Source: Tenacibaculum sp. (GTDB lineage: Bacteria; Bacteroidota; Bacteroidia; Flavobacteriales; Flavobacteriaceae). Taken from it: a DNA stretch of 49,432 nucleotides. A program made the position numbers and the translations under genes. Location of the stretch: assembly GCA_018456245.1 (NCBI GenBank), contig JAGYHQ010000007.1:1-49432 (forward strand), read 5' to 3'. This document shows positions 26,921 to 36,406 of the stretch, in pieces (the stretch's first letter is position 1; each line of letters opens with the position of its first letter). The notes under the pieces were generated by a model. The model searched no databases. It saw nothing but the letters and a program-made list of their open reading frames with translations, and was not told where the DNA came from.

Positions 26921-27700
26921 ATGCCTTTATTTAAGAGGAATCCTTTCGGACATATTTTATTTATAAAACGACTTCTTATACAAATATTCGGACTAATTTC
27001 GTATCATAGATATAGAAGTTTTAATAAATTACAAATTGAAGGTTCTGAAATATTAAGAAGAATACCCGATAAAAATGTTTTATTCGTATCTAATCATCAA
27101 ACTTACTTTGCTGATGTTGCGGCTATGTTACACGTTTTTAATGCATCATTAAATGGTAGAAATAATAGTTTAAAAAATATTAGTTATATATTAAATCCTA
27201 AATTAAATATATACTATGTAGCAGCAAGTGAAACTATGAAAGCAGGAATACTACCTAGAATATTTGCTTATATAGGAGCAGTAACTGTAAATAGAACTTG
27301 GAGAAGTGCAGGTAAAGAAGTAAAAAGAAAAGTAAATATGTCTGATATTTCCAACATTGGTAAAGCATTAAATGATGGCTGGGTAATTACATTTCCACAA
27401 GGTACTACAACTCCTTTTAAACCCATCCGCCGAGGTACAGCTCATATAATTAAAACATATAAACCTACCGTTGTACCAATTGTTATTGATGGATTTAGAC
27501 GTTCTTTTGATAAAAAAGGACTAATGATAAAAAAGAGAAATGTTCTTCAACAAATGATCATAAAAGAACCTTTAGATATAGATTACGAAAATGAAGATGT
27601 AGAGAGTATAGTTAAAAAAATTAAATATGCTATAGAACAGCACCCTTCTTTTTTAAAAGTATTACCTATAGAAGAATTAAAAGAAAAAAATAATTCTTAA
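26921..27700 (+). CDS. lysophospholipid acyltransferase family protein (PlsC-like)
   Basis: This 259-residue protein of the glycerolipid acyltransferase fold probably transfers an acyl chain to a lipid at the inner face of the cytoplasmic membrane. A hydrophobic N-terminal stretch (about 11-27) can anchor it. Motif 1 is SNHQTYFAD (His59 to Asp65), which is HX5D rather than the classic HX4D. Motif 3 is FPQGTTTPFKP, a variant of FPEGTR in which Gln replaces Glu. The C-terminal VPIVIDGF matches motif 4. Because of these changes the exact acceptor and even the activity are uncertain. The M42 peptidase gene follows after 33 bases. Confidence 0.78.
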   Translation: MPLFKRNPFGHILFIKRLLIQIFGLISYHRYRSFNKLQIEGSEILRRIPDKNVLFVSNHQTYFADVAAMLHVFNASLNGRNNSLKNISYILNPKLNIYYVAASETMKAGILPRIFAYIGAVTVNRTWRSAGKEVKRKVNMSDISNIGKALNDGWVITFPQGTTTPFKPIRRGTAHIIKTYKPTVVPIVIDGFRRSFDKKGLMIKKRNVLQQMIIKEPLDIDYENEDVESIVKKIKYAIEQHPSFLKVLPIEELKEKNNS

Positions 27701-27733
27701 GATATTATTATTTACAGAAAACATTAAATAATT

Positions 27734-28825
27734 ATGAGTAAAAATAAATCAATTTTAAATAAAAAATCACTAGATTTTTTGGAAAAATACCTAAATAATG
27801 CATCTCCTACTGGATATGAATGGAAAGGACAAAAAATTTGGATGGACTATCTAAAACCATATGTAGACGATTTTATTACTGATACTTACGGAACAGCTGT
27901 TGGAGTTATAAATCCTGATAAAAAATATAAAGTAGTTATTGAAGGACATGCTGATGAAATTTCATGGTATGTAAATTATATTTCAGATAACGGATTAATT
28001 TATGTTATTCGTAATGGAGGTAGTGACCACCAAATAGCACCAAGTAAAGTGGTTAATATCCACACTAAAAACGGAATAGTAAAAGGAGTTTTTGGATGGC
28101 CTGCAATTCATACTCGTAAAAATAAAGAAGAAGAAACGCCTAAACCTAATAACATATTTATAGATTGTGGATGCTCTAACAAAAAAGAAGTTGAAGAATT
28201 AGGAGTTCACGTGGGCTGTGTTATTACTTACCCTGATGAATTTCATATTTTAAATAACAATAAGTTTGTATGCCGTGCTTTAGATAATAGAATGGGTGGA
28301 TTTATGATAGCAGAAGTGGCTCGTTTATTACATGAAAATAAAAAGGAACTCCCTTTTGGACTGTATATAACAAACTCAGTACAAGAAGAAATAGGACTTC
28401 GCGGAGCTGAAATGATTACACAAACTATAAAACCTAATGTTGCTATTGTAACCGATGTAACACATGATACAACAACCCCTATGATTGATAAAAAAATTGA
28501 AGGAGATTTAGAATTAGGTAAAGGTCCTGTTATTGCATATGCCCCTGCTGTACAACAAAAATTACGTGATTTAATTATAGAAACTGCTGAAAATAAAAAA
28601 ATACCTTTTCAACGCTCTGCATTATCAAGAGCAACTGGTACTGATACCGATGCTTTTGCTTATAGTAATGGCGGTGTAGCATCTGCTTTAATTTCATTAC
28701 CATTAAGATATATGCATACAACTGTTGAAATGGTACACAGAGAAGATGTTGAAAATGTTATAAAAATGATTTATGAAACCCTTCTTAAAATAGAAAATGA
28801 AGAAACTTTCAGCTATTTTAAATAA
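27734..28825 (+). CDS. M42 family metallopeptidase (glutamyl aminopeptidase-like)
   Basis: This 363-residue cytoplasmic aminopeptidase belongs to the dinuclear zinc M42 family, which forms large tetrahedral assemblies and trims peptides from the N-terminus. Metal and catalytic residues are in place: His72 (EGHADEI), bridging Asp184 (ALDNRMGG), Glu218 and Glu219 (SVQEEIGLRG), Asp241 (VTDVTHD) and His328 (RYMHTTVE). Length is normal. It lies behind the acyltransferase gene and may be co-transcribed with it. A hairpin shared with the convergent iron transporter operon follows. Confidence 0.92.
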   Translation: MSKNKSILNKKSLDFLEKYLNNASPTGYEWKGQKIWMDYLKPYVDDFITDTYGTAVGVINPDKKYKVVIEGHADEISWYVNYISDNGLIYVIRNGGSDHQIAPSKVVNIHTKNGIVKGVFGWPAIHTRKNKEEETPKPNNIFIDCGCSNKKEVEELGVHVGCVITYPDEFHILNNNKFVCRALDNRMGGFMIAEVARLLHENKKELPFGLYITNSVQEEIGLRGAEMITQTIKPNVAIVTDVTHDTTTPMIDKKIEGDLELGKGPVIAYAPAVQQKLRDLIIETAENKKIPFQRSALSRATGTDTDAFAYSNGGVASALISLPLRYMHTTVEMVHREDVENVIKMIYETLLKIENEETFSYFK

Positions 28826-28841
28826 TTTAGTATAACATACG

Positions 28842-28871
28842 AAAAAGCCTAGTAAACTTAGGCTTTTTTTA
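28842..28871. terminator. bidirectional terminator between M42 gene and iron transporter operon
   Basis: The stem AAAAGCCTA/TAGGCTTTT with loop GTAAACT is flanked by A and T runs on both sides. Confidence 0.8.
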
Positions 28872-28872
28872 T

Positions 28873-29598
28873 TTAATAATATTCTTTAAAAAGTAACTTA
28901 ACATAACTTGAATTTGGGTTTTCATAAACATCTTTAGTAATACCTTGCTGAATTATTTTTCCTTTTTGTAAAACAATTATTTTATCTGAAATAGCTAAAG
29001 CATCTTTAACATCATGAGTTACAAAAATAGCCGTTTTTTTAGCTTCTTGTATAATAGAAACCACCTCTTCTCGTAATTGATTTCGTAAAATAATATCTAA
29101 ATTACTAAAAGGTTCATCTAAAATTAATAAATCTGGGTTTAGTGCTAAGGCTCTTGCTAAAGCTACTCGTTGTTGTTCTCCTCCTGACAACTCACTAGGA
29201 TACCTTTTTTCATACCTCTGTAAATTAACCAATGTAAGCATTTCTAAAACCCTATCTTTTTTATCTTTTTGATGAGAAATACCATAAACAACATTTTCAT
29301 AAACAGTTAAATGAGGAAATAAAGCATAATCTTGAAAAACCATTCCTACATTTCTTTTTTCAGGCGATAAAAACACTTTATCAGAGGAAATTAACTTATT
29401 ATTTAAAATTATTTCTCCTTTATCAACCGTTTCTAAACCTGTAATTAACCTTGTTAAAGTTGTTTTTCCACTTCCACTCTCTCCTATAACAGAAATTATT
29501 TCCCCTTTATTTAAAGAAAAAGAAACACCATTTAAAGCCTTTACTTTTCCGTTATTAAAAGTTTTTGTTAAGTTTTGTATTTCTAAAACTTTATTCAT
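28873..29598 (-). CDS. iron(III) ABC transporter ATP-binding protein (FbpC-like)
   Basis: This 241-residue ATPase energises the importer encoded by the two upstream genes. Walker A is GESGSGKTTL (39-48), followed by a Q-loop (VFQDYALFPHL), signature LSGGEQQRVALARAL (137-151), Walker B LLILDEPFSNLD (157-168) and the H-loop (FVTHD). The Q-loop segment DYALFPHLTV is typical of iron and polyamine/sulfate-type importers. It ends shortly after the core and lacks the ~100-residue C-terminal TOBE/regulatory domain of classical FbpC. It overlaps the permease gene by 8 bases. The assignment to iron rests on the binding protein gene. Confidence 0.85.
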   Translation of the reverse strand: MNKVLEIQNLTKTFNNGKVKALNGVSFSLNKGEIISVIGESGSGKTTLTRLITGLETVDKGEIILNNKLISSDKVFLSPEKRNVGMVFQDYALFPHLTVYENVVYGISHQKDKKDRVLEMLTLVNLQRYEKRYPSELSGGEQQRVALARALALNPDLLILDEPFSNLDIILRNQLREEVVSIIQEAKKTAIFVTHDVKDALAISDKIIVLQKGKIIQQGITKDVYENPNSSYVKLLFKEYY

Positions 29599-31201
29599 TT
29601 TTTGTTATTAATTTATTTAAAAAAATAATAGGAATTATCCCTGTTAATATAATAAAAAGTGATGGTAATGATGATTCTGCTATTAACTCATCACTTGCAT
29701 ATTCATATGCTTTTACTGCTAATGTATTAATGTTATAAGGCTTTAAAATTAGTGTTAAAGGTAACTCTTTCATTACATCAACAAAAACAAGAATAAATCC
29801 GCTTAAAATAGCTGATTTTATTAATGGAAATTCAATTTTTATAAATGTTTTAAAATTACCTTTTCCTAATAATTTTGATGCTTCTGAAACCGATTTTCCT
29901 ACCCTTAACGAAGTTGCTTCAATAGGATTATATGCAACTGCCAAAAACCTAACAATATAAGCATAAAGTAAGGCTAATATCGTTCCGTTAATTACAAAAC
30001 CTATATTTATATTAAAATTACTGTTTAAAAAAGAAACCAACCATTTATCAAAAAACAAAGTTGGAATTAAAACACCTATTGCAATTACTGCCCCCGGAAT
30101 TGCATACCCTAAAATAGTAACTTTTTCTATTGATTTTATTAATGATAATCTATTCCATTTTGATAGAAAAATTAATAATAATGATATTAAAACCGTTAAT
30201 AATCCTGATAGTAATGCTATAAATAAACTTTGAAAAGCAACCGATAAAAAAGAGGTATTAAAAACAGAACTAAACACTAAAAAAGACCAATATAATAACT
30301 GTAAAACAGGAATAAAAAAACCTAATAATACTGGTAAAAAAGCAATAGTAAATAAACATATTTTAGTTCGTTTACTTGTATTAATCTTCTTTAATTTATA
30401 ATCTTTTTTTGAAGAGTTAAAATATTTTTTTTTACCTCTTTGCCATTTTTCAATTAAAATAAATGCAAAAATTATTACTACTAATAAACCAGATAAATAA
30501 ACTGCTGTTTTAGGCTCTTCTAATGAAAACCAAGCTCTAAAAATACCCGTTGTAAAAGTGTTTACTCCGTAATATTTTGCACCTCCATAATCATTTAAAA
30601 CCTCCATTATTACCAAAATACTTCCTCCTACAATAGCAGGTCTTGCTAATGGTAAAATAAGTTTAAAAAATGTTTTTAACTCCCCTGCTCCTAATAATTT
30701 TGAAGCATCAATAATACTACAAGATTGATTTAAAAAAAATGCCCTTGATGCCACATAAACATAAGGGTATAATGAAACACTTAACACAAATATTAATCCT
30801 AACGGATTCATAATATCTAACTTTATGAATAATTTTTCTACAATACCTCCATAATCAAAAATACCTCCATAAGCATAGGCAGTTACATAAGAAGGAATTG
30901 CCAATGGTAATATTAAAAGCCATTCTAATGACTTACGAAACGGAATATAATACCGTGAAACAATCCACGCCGAAGAAACCCCAAATAACAAGGTAAGAAA
31001 CACACAACCAACAATTAATAAAACTGTATTTTTTAAATATGTTGGTAATAAATTTTCTACTAAATGTTGCCAGTTTTCTCCTGTACCATTAAACAATTTT
31101 ATAAAAATAGTTAGTGTAGGTATAGATATTAATAAAACAATGGTCAATAATAAAACTGACCATTTGTTTGTATCCCTTTTTATGTGATTTAATTTTATCA
31201 A
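29591..31201 (-). CDS. iron(III) ABC transporter permease, two fused domains (FbpB-like)
   Basis: This 536-residue inner membrane protein has about 12 hydrophobic helices and two internally related permease halves. Each has an EAA-type loop that contacts the ATPase: DASKLLGAGELKTFFKLILP in the first half and EASKLLGKGNFKTFIKIEFP in the second. This fused layout is characteristic of FbpB-type iron(III) permeases. The start is uncertain: TTG at 31201 lies four bases after the binding protein stop, while an in-frame TTG at 31228 would overlap that gene. I chose the former. The gene overlaps the downstream ATPase gene by 8 bases. Confidence 0.85.
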   Translation of the reverse strand: MIKLNHIKRDTNKWSVLLLTIVLLISIPTLTIFIKLFNGTGENWQHLVENLLPTYLKNTVLLIVGCVFLTLLFGVSSAWIVSRYYIPFRKSLEWLLILPLAIPSYVTAYAYGGIFDYGGIVEKLFIKLDIMNPLGLIFVLSVSLYPYVYVASRAFFLNQSCSIIDASKLLGAGELKTFFKLILPLARPAIVGGSILVIMEVLNDYGGAKYYGVNTFTTGIFRAWFSLEEPKTAVYLSGLLVVIIFAFILIEKWQRGKKKYFNSSKKDYKLKKINTSKRTKICLFTIAFLPVLLGFFIPVLQLLYWSFLVFSSVFNTSFLSVAFQSLFIALLSGLLTVLISLLLIFLSKWNRLSLIKSIEKVTILGYAIPGAVIAIGVLIPTLFFDKWLVSFLNSNFNINIGFVINGTILALLYAYIVRFLAVAYNPIEATSLRVGKSVSEASKLLGKGNFKTFIKIEFPLIKSAILSGFILVFVDVMKELPLTLILKPYNINTLAVKAYEYASDELIAESSLPSLFIILTGIIPIIFLNKLITKNE

Positions 31202-31205
31202 AATA

Positions 31206-32237
31206 TTATCTCCAACCAGCTCTATCAAAAATTAAAACAGCTTTTTTATTATTTTCTCCTAATTTAGTTAATGAAAGAGTATCTTTTTTAAATCCTCCCC
31301 AAGATTTTAATAAATCTGACGGCTCTACCTCCTCATTTACAGGATATTCATAATTTGATTCTGCAAATATTTTTTGAGCATCTTTACTTGCTAAAAATTC
31401 AATAAATTTAATAGCATTTTCTTTATTCGGAGCATATTTTGCTACCCCTACACCACTTACATTAATGTGAGTTCCTCTATCTTTTTGATTAGGAAAAAAT
31501 ATCTTAATTTTATTACCCACCTCTACTTCTTTTGGGTTTTTAGAGTTTATCATTTTACCTATATAATAAGAGTTTACAATAGCAATATCTCCCTCTCCTG
31601 CTACAAGTACTTTTACTTGATCTCGGTCATTTCCTTTTGGATTACGAGCCATATTTTTAACAATTCCTTTTGCCCATTCCGTTGCTTTTTCTTGCCCCTC
31701 ATTAGCAATTATTGAAGCCAATAAAGATTGATTATAAATATTACCCGATGAACGAATTAATATTCTTTTCTTCCATTTATCATTTGTTAAATCCTCGTAA
31801 GTTGATAATTCTTCTGCCTTAACTTTTTCAGGGTTATAAACAATTATTCTTGCTCTTTGTGTTAAACCAAACCATTTATTATCAGTATCTTTTAAATGTG
31901 ATGGAATTGTTTTTTCTAAAAATTTAGAAGATATCGGCTGTAATAAATCTTTATCTTTTGCACGAACTAAACGACCTGCATCTACCGTTATTAAAACATC
32001 AGCAGGTGATTTATCTCCCTCCAACACCATTTTTTGAATTAATTCATCTGCTTTTGCATTTACTACATTTACTTTTACTCCTGTTTCTTTTTCAAACTGA
32101 GCAAATAATTCTTTATCCGATTCATAATGACGATGTGTATAAACCGTTACTTCTTGTTGTTTCGTTTCTTTCTTTTTTTCTGTTTTACAAGATGTTATTA
32201 ATGTAAACAAAGCTAATATTACTATATATTTTTTCAT
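31206..32237 (-). CDS. iron(III)-binding lipoprotein of ABC transporter (FbpA/FutA-like)
   Basis: This 343-residue substrate-binding lipoprotein has signal residues 1-16 and lipobox LITSC with Cys17, so it is probably anchored facing the periplasm. The start of the mature fold (EVTVYTHRHYESDKELFAQF), ADVLITVDAGRL, RARIIVYNP and the later NSYYIGKM pair of tyrosines fit FutA/FbpA proteins, which bind ferric iron through tyrosines. It is first in a three-gene operon with permease and ATPase. A -7 box lies 22 bases upstream of the ATG. I saw no convincing Fur-type palindrome. Confidence 0.88.
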   Translation of the reverse strand: MKKYIVILALFTLITSCKTEKKKETKQQEVTVYTHRHYESDKELFAQFEKETGVKVNVVNAKADELIQKMVLEGDKSPADVLITVDAGRLVRAKDKDLLQPISSKFLEKTIPSHLKDTDNKWFGLTQRARIIVYNPEKVKAEELSTYEDLTNDKWKKRILIRSSGNIYNQSLLASIIANEGQEKATEWAKGIVKNMARNPKGNDRDQVKVLVAGEGDIAIVNSYYIGKMINSKNPKEVEVGNKIKIFFPNQKDRGTHINVSGVGVAKYAPNKENAIKFIEFLASKDAQKIFAESNYEYPVNEEVEPSDLLKSWGGFKKDTLSLTKLGENNKKAVLIFDRAGWR

Positions 32238-32259
32238 TCTTATTTATTTTTAATATGTG

Positions 32260-32267
32260 CAAAAATA
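32260..32267 (-). promoter_or_regulatory. putative -7 box of the iron transporter operon
   Basis: On the minus strand this reads TATTTTTG, ending 22 bases before the ATG at 32237. Confidence 0.55.
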
Positions 32268-32373
32268 CATTAATTTAAACTTAATATAAATAACTTATTT
32301 AATTAAAAGGTAGTAATACCTACTTTACATTATAAATAAAAAAACAATAGTTAATATTATTAAGTTTTATTAT

Positions 32374-32381
32374 TAAATTTG
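32374..32381 (+). promoter_or_regulatory. putative -7 box of fumC
   Basis: TAAATTTG matches TAnnTTTG and ends 29 bases before the fumC ATG. Confidence 0.5.
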
Positions 32382-32410
32382 GTACTTCTTAAATTCTTAA
32401 TAAAATTATA

Positions 32411-33808
32411 ATGAAATATAGAATAGAAAAAGACACTATTGGCGAAGTAAAAGTTTCTGCTGATAAAAAATGGGGAGCTCAAACAGAACGTTCTAAAAGC
32501 AATTTTAAAATTGGAACACCTGCTTCTATGCCTATAGAAATTATATACGGATTTGCATACTTAAAAAAAGCTGCTGCCTGCACCAATTGTGATTTAGGAG
32601 TTTTATCTACTAAAAAACGTGATTTAATAGCACAAGTTTGTGATGAAATTTTAGAAGGAAAGTTAAATGATCAATTTCCTCTTGTTATTTGGCAAACAGG
32701 CTCAGGAACGCAAAGTAATATGAATGTTAATGAAGTAATTGCCAACAGAGCACACGAGTTAGCAGGAAAAATAATAGGTGAAGGAGAAAAAACTATTCAG
32801 CCTAATGATGATGTTAATAAATCACAATCATCAAACGATACTTTCCCTACAGCAATGCACATTGCTTGTTATAAAAAAATTATAGAAAATACCATTCCTA
32901 ATATTGAAGAATTAAGAGATTCTTTACAAGCGAAATCGGAGGAATTTAAAGATATTGTAAAAATTGGTAGAACACATTTAATGGATGCCACTCCCCTAAC
33001 TCTTGGTCAAGAATTTTCGGGTTATGTAGCACAATTAAACTATGGATTAAAAGCATTAAAAAATACTCTTAATCATTTAAGTCAATTAGCATTAGGAGGA
33101 ACTGCCGTAGGAACAGGTTTAAATACCCCAAAAGGCTATGATGTTTTGGTAGCAAAATATATTGCTGACTTCACAAAACTACCTTTCATAACTGCTGAAA
33201 ATAAATTTGAAGCATTAGCATCACACGATGCTTTGGTTGAAACTCACGGAGCATTAAAACAATTAGCAGTTTCATTAAATAAAATTGCTAATGATATTAG
33301 AATGATGGCTTCTGGTCCTCGTTCAGGAATTGGGGAAATAATTATTCCTACAAATGAACCGGGTTCATCAATTATGCCAGGGAAAGTAAACCCAACACAA
33401 GCAGAAGCTCTTACAATGGTTTGTGCTCAAGTTATGGGAAATGATGTTGCTGTTACCATAGGCGGAACACAAGGACATTATGAACTTAATGTATTTAAAC
33501 CAATGATGGCTTATAACGTTTTACAATCAGCAGAATTACTTGGTGATGCTTGCAAATCATTTAATGAAAATTGTGTTGTAGGAATTCAGCCTAATAAACC
33601 TAAAATTAATGAATTATTAAACAATTCATTAATGTTGGTTACCGCTTTAAATACAAAAATAGGTTATTATAAATCTGCAGAAATTGCAAATACTGCTCAT
33701 AAAAACGGTACAACTTTACGAGAAGAAGCAATTAATTTAGGTTATGTTACCGCCGAAGAATATGATGCTTGGGTAGTACCAAAAGATATGACCGATAATT
33801 TGAAATAA
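32411..33808 (+). CDS. fumC: class II fumarate hydratase
   Basis: This 465-residue cofactor-free fumarase interconverts fumarate and L-malate in the TCA cycle. It starts with the family N-terminus [20 protein letters not shown]. The three conserved regions are [28 protein letters not shown], and the signature loop [20 protein letters not shown] with the catalytic serine. The asparagines and MPGKVNP distinguish it from aspartase and from PurB (MPHKVNP). It is monocistronic with a hairpin terminator. Confidence 0.96.
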   Translation: MKYRIEKDTIGEVKVSADKKWGAQTERSKSNFKIGTPASMPIEIIYGFAYLKKAAACTNCDLGVLSTKKRDLIAQVCDEILEGKLNDQFPLVIWQTGSGTQSNMNVNEVIANRAHELAGKIIGEGEKTIQPNDDVNKSQSSNDTFPTAMHIACYKKIIENTIPNIEELRDSLQAKSEEFKDIVKIGRTHLMDATPLTLGQEFSGYVAQLNYGLKALKNTLNHLSQLALGGTAVGTGLNTPKGYDVLVAKYIADFTKLPFITAENKFEALASHDALVETHGALKQLAVSLNKIANDIRMMASGPRSGIGEIIIPTNEPGSSIMPGKVNPTQAEALTMVCAQVMGNDVAVTIGGTQGHYELNVFKPMMAYNVLQSAELLGDACKSFNENCVVGIQPNKPKINELLNNSLMLVTALNTKIGYYKSAEIANTAHKNGTTLREEAINLGYVTAEEYDAWVVPKDMTDNLK

Positions 33809-33822
33809 ACTATTAATATAAT

Positions 33823-33852
33823 AAAAATCCCAAAGTTGTCTTTGGGATTTTA
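33823..33852. terminator. bidirectional terminator after fumC
   Basis: AAAATCCCAAAG/CTTTGGGATTTT is a perfect 12-bp stem with loop TTGT. It serves fumC and the convergent M3 peptidase gene. Confidence 0.85.
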
Positions 33853-33864
33853 TTATTACTTCAT

Positions 33865-35898
33865 TTACTCAATAAGCCCTGCACGTTTTAATAAAGCCTC
33901 TGGTTTAGGCTCACGCCCTCTAAACTTTTTGTAAAGTTCCATAGCCTCCTCTGTTCCTCCTTTTGAAAGAATATTTTCTTTAAATTTAGTTGCTACTTCT
34001 TTATTAAAAATTCCTTCTTCTTTAAAATATTCAAACGCATCGGCATCTAACACCTCTGCCCATTTGTATGAATAATATCCTGCTGAATATCCTCCTTGGA
34101 AAATATGGGAGAATGCTGTGCTCATACAATTCTCTTTAATATCAGGATATAACTCGGTACCAGAAAACGCCTTTTTCTCTAATTCCTTTACTGATGTTAT
34201 TTCATTTAGGTTTTCCTGTGCGTGCCAATTCATATCTAACAAACTAAAACTTAATTGACGTAATGTTTGAATACCCTCTTGAAAGTTTGAAGATTGTTTT
34301 ATACTATCAATATACGCCATAGGAATTGGTGCTGATGTTTGAAAATGTTTAGCAAATAACGATAAAGCCTCTTTTTCATAACACCAATTTTCAAAAATTT
34401 GGCTTGGTAGTTCAACAAAATCCCACGTTACAGATGTTCCTGATAAACTTTTATATGTTGTATTTGCCAACATTCCTTGTAATGCGTGCCCAAATTCATG
34501 GAATAAGGTAACAACTTCATTAAATGATAATAATGACGGTCTTACATCGGTTGGTTTTGTAAAATTACAGACTATTGAAACCTGTGGACGTTCATTTTTA
34601 CCATTTTTTATTTGTTGAGATTTAAATGATGTCATCCACGCACCATTTCGCTTTCCTTCTCTTGGATAAAAATCAGCATATAAATGTGAAACGAAATTTC
34701 CTTCGTTATCAGTTACTTCGTATGTTTTTACGTCACTGTGATATTTATCAATATCATATACTTCTTTAAAATTTAAGTCGTATAATTTATTTGCTACTTT
34801 AAAAACTCCGTTAATAACATCTTGTAATTTAAAATAAGGTCTTAAAACCTCCTCATACATATTAAATAACTTCTGCTTTAATTTTTCAGAATAATAAGGA
34901 ATATCCCATTTTTGTAATTCCTCTGTTCCATCTAATTTTTTTGCAAATTCTTGTAATTCTTTAAATTCTTTTTCGGCAAATGGTTTAGATTTTTCTAATA
35001 AATTATTTAAAAACTCCATTACTTTTTCAGGAGTTTTAGCCATTCTATCTTCTAAAATAAAATGTGCGTGTGTTTTATAACCTAATAAATTTGCTCTTTG
35101 GTGTCTTAACTTTACTATTTTTAAAACTATTTCTTCATTATTATTTTCATTTTGCTGAAAACCTCTTTTACCAAAAGCAACAGCCATTTTTTTACGTAAC
35201 TCCCTATTTTTAGCATACGTTAAAAACGGAATGTAACTCGGGAATTGTAAAGTAAAAAGCCACCCCTCTTGCCCTTTTTGTTGTGCTGTTATTTTTGCTG
35301 CATTTTTAATACCTTCTGGTAGCCCTTCTAAATCTTTTTCATCTGTTAAAAGCATTTCAAATGCATTGGTATCTGCCAATACATTTTCGCCAAATTTAAG
35401 TGATAGTTGCGACAGCTCAGCATCTATCTTTCTTAATTCTTCCTTTTTATCTGCACTTAAATTAGCTCCGTTACGGGTAAAACTTTTAAACGTTGTATTT
35501 AAAAGCATTTTTTCTTCGGCGTTTAAGTTTAAATCGTCTTTTTTATCATAAACAGATTTAACCCTTGCAAAAAGTTCTTCATTTAACATCATATCATTTT
35601 TATATGCTGTTATTAATGGAGAAATTTCTTGTGCTATTTTTTGAATTTCAGCATTTGTATCTGCCGAATTTATATTAAAAAAAATACTTGTAATTCTTTC
35701 TAACTGCCCACCAACATTATCTAATTCTTCAATTGTATTTTTAAACGTAGGCTCACTTGTATTAGAAGTTATTGTATTTACTTCCTTTTTTGCAATTTCA
35801 ATAGCCTCTATAACTGCTGGTTTATAATCTTCTATTTTAATTTTAGAAAATGGTGGTGTATCAAATTCTTGTAATAATATGTTCATTTTGTTTGTCAT
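33865..35898 (-). CDS. M3 family metallopeptidase (Dcp/oligopeptidase A-like)
   Basis: This 677-residue zinc peptidase has the active-site motif HEFGHALQGML (His467, Glu468, His471). The third ligand lies in the following helix region SQIFENWCYE. It lacks a signal peptide, so it degrades short peptides in the cytoplasm. The sequence around RPQVSIVCNFTKPT and FSHIFQGGYSAGYYSYKWAEV fits the M3A group of peptidyl-dipeptidase Dcp and oligopeptidase A; I cannot decide between the two activities. The start at 35898 is 13 bases behind a -7 box; ATG at 35886 is an alternative. Confidence 0.9.
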   Translation of the reverse strand: MTNKMNILLQEFDTPPFSKIKIEDYKPAVIEAIEIAKKEVNTITSNTSEPTFKNTIEELDNVGGQLERITSIFFNINSADTNAEIQKIAQEISPLITAYKNDMMLNEELFARVKSVYDKKDDLNLNAEEKMLLNTTFKSFTRNGANLSADKKEELRKIDAELSQLSLKFGENVLADTNAFEMLLTDEKDLEGLPEGIKNAAKITAQQKGQEGWLFTLQFPSYIPFLTYAKNRELRKKMAVAFGKRGFQQNENNNEEIVLKIVKLRHQRANLLGYKTHAHFILEDRMAKTPEKVMEFLNNLLEKSKPFAEKEFKELQEFAKKLDGTEELQKWDIPYYSEKLKQKLFNMYEEVLRPYFKLQDVINGVFKVANKLYDLNFKEVYDIDKYHSDVKTYEVTDNEGNFVSHLYADFYPREGKRNGAWMTSFKSQQIKNGKNERPQVSIVCNFTKPTDVRPSLLSFNEVVTLFHEFGHALQGMLANTTYKSLSGTSVTWDFVELPSQIFENWCYEKEALSLFAKHFQTSAPIPMAYIDSIKQSSNFQEGIQTLRQLSFSLLDMNWHAQENLNEITSVKELEKKAFSGTELYPDIKENCMSTAFSHIFQGGYSAGYYSYKWAEVLDADAFEYFKEEGIFNKEVATKFKENILSKGGTEEAMELYKKFRGREPKPEALLKRAGLIE

Positions 35899-35911
35899 TT
35901 TTTAATATTTA

Positions 35912-35919
35912 CAAAAATA
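35912..35919 (-). promoter_or_regulatory. putative -7 box of the M3 peptidase gene
   Basis: On the minus strand this is TATTTTTG, ending 13 bases before the ATG. It sits in the short spacer behind the lipoprotein gene, so the peptidase can be transcribed independently. Confidence 0.5.
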
Positions 35920-35925
35920 ATAATT

Positions 35926-36336
35926 TTATCGGCTAATATGAAGTGTTGAAGGGCTTGTTTTTCTAACAACATATTCAAGCATTGAACAACCTTCTCTATC
36001 TTTAGGAGCTCCTCCACTTAAAATTTCATATTTTTTTCCACTACAAAAACACTTTATATCTAAATTTTTAAATTCTAAAAAAGTATTACAATCCTTTTCA
36101 GGACATTCTAAATCAAAAGCTTTATAACCACTAGTTCCTCTATTAATAATTAAAACTCTTCTTCCTTGAATATTTGTTGGCATATACAAACCAGGATGAG
36201 CTAAATTATTAAATTCAGGATTATTTAAATAAATAACCTGATTTAGTGTTACATTTCTAAAACAATCATTAACAATAGTTTCTTTATCACAACTTATTAG
36301 TAAAATAAAACAGAATATAAATATATTTTTCTTCAT
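35926..36336 (-). CDS. Rieske-like fold lipoprotein without the Fe-S histidines
   Basis: This 136-residue lipoprotein has signal MKKNIFIFCFILLISC with lipidated Cys16. The fold pattern recalls the small Rieske-like lipoproteins common in Flavobacteriia: GYKAFDLECPEKDC (Cys78, Cys83), then IKCFCSGKKYEILSGGAPKD (Cys96, Cys98) and a C-terminal strand. In true Rieske proteins each cysteine pair includes a histidine (CxH and CxxH). Here no histidine is present at either loop, so a 2Fe-2S cluster is unlikely. Disulfides or loss of cofactor are more plausible. I start at the ATG at 36336, which gives a clean lipoprotein signal. Function is unknown. Confidence 0.65.
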   Translation of the reverse strand: MKKNIFIFCFILLISCDKETIVNDCFRNVTLNQVIYLNNPEFNNLAHPGLYMPTNIQGRRVLIINRGTSGYKAFDLECPEKDCNTFLEFKNLDIKCFCSGKKYEILSGGAPKDREGCSMLEYVVRKTSPSTLHISR

Positions 36337-36383
36337 AAAATTTTTCATTTTTATTATGGTTGGCAATTTACAAATAAAATTAT

Positions 36384-36391
36384 TATATTTG
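36384..36391 (+). promoter_or_regulatory. putative -7 box of greA
   Basis: TATATTTG matches TAnnTTTG. It lies 64 bases before the greA ATG, leaving an unusually long leader that contains a hairpin. Confidence 0.55.
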
Positions 36392-36406
36392 TCCTAATGA
36401 AAAACT

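Noticed and set aside
32240..32300. Fur box before the iron transporter operon
   Set aside because: AT-rich words resemble parts of a Fur site, but no inverted repeat of convincing length was found.
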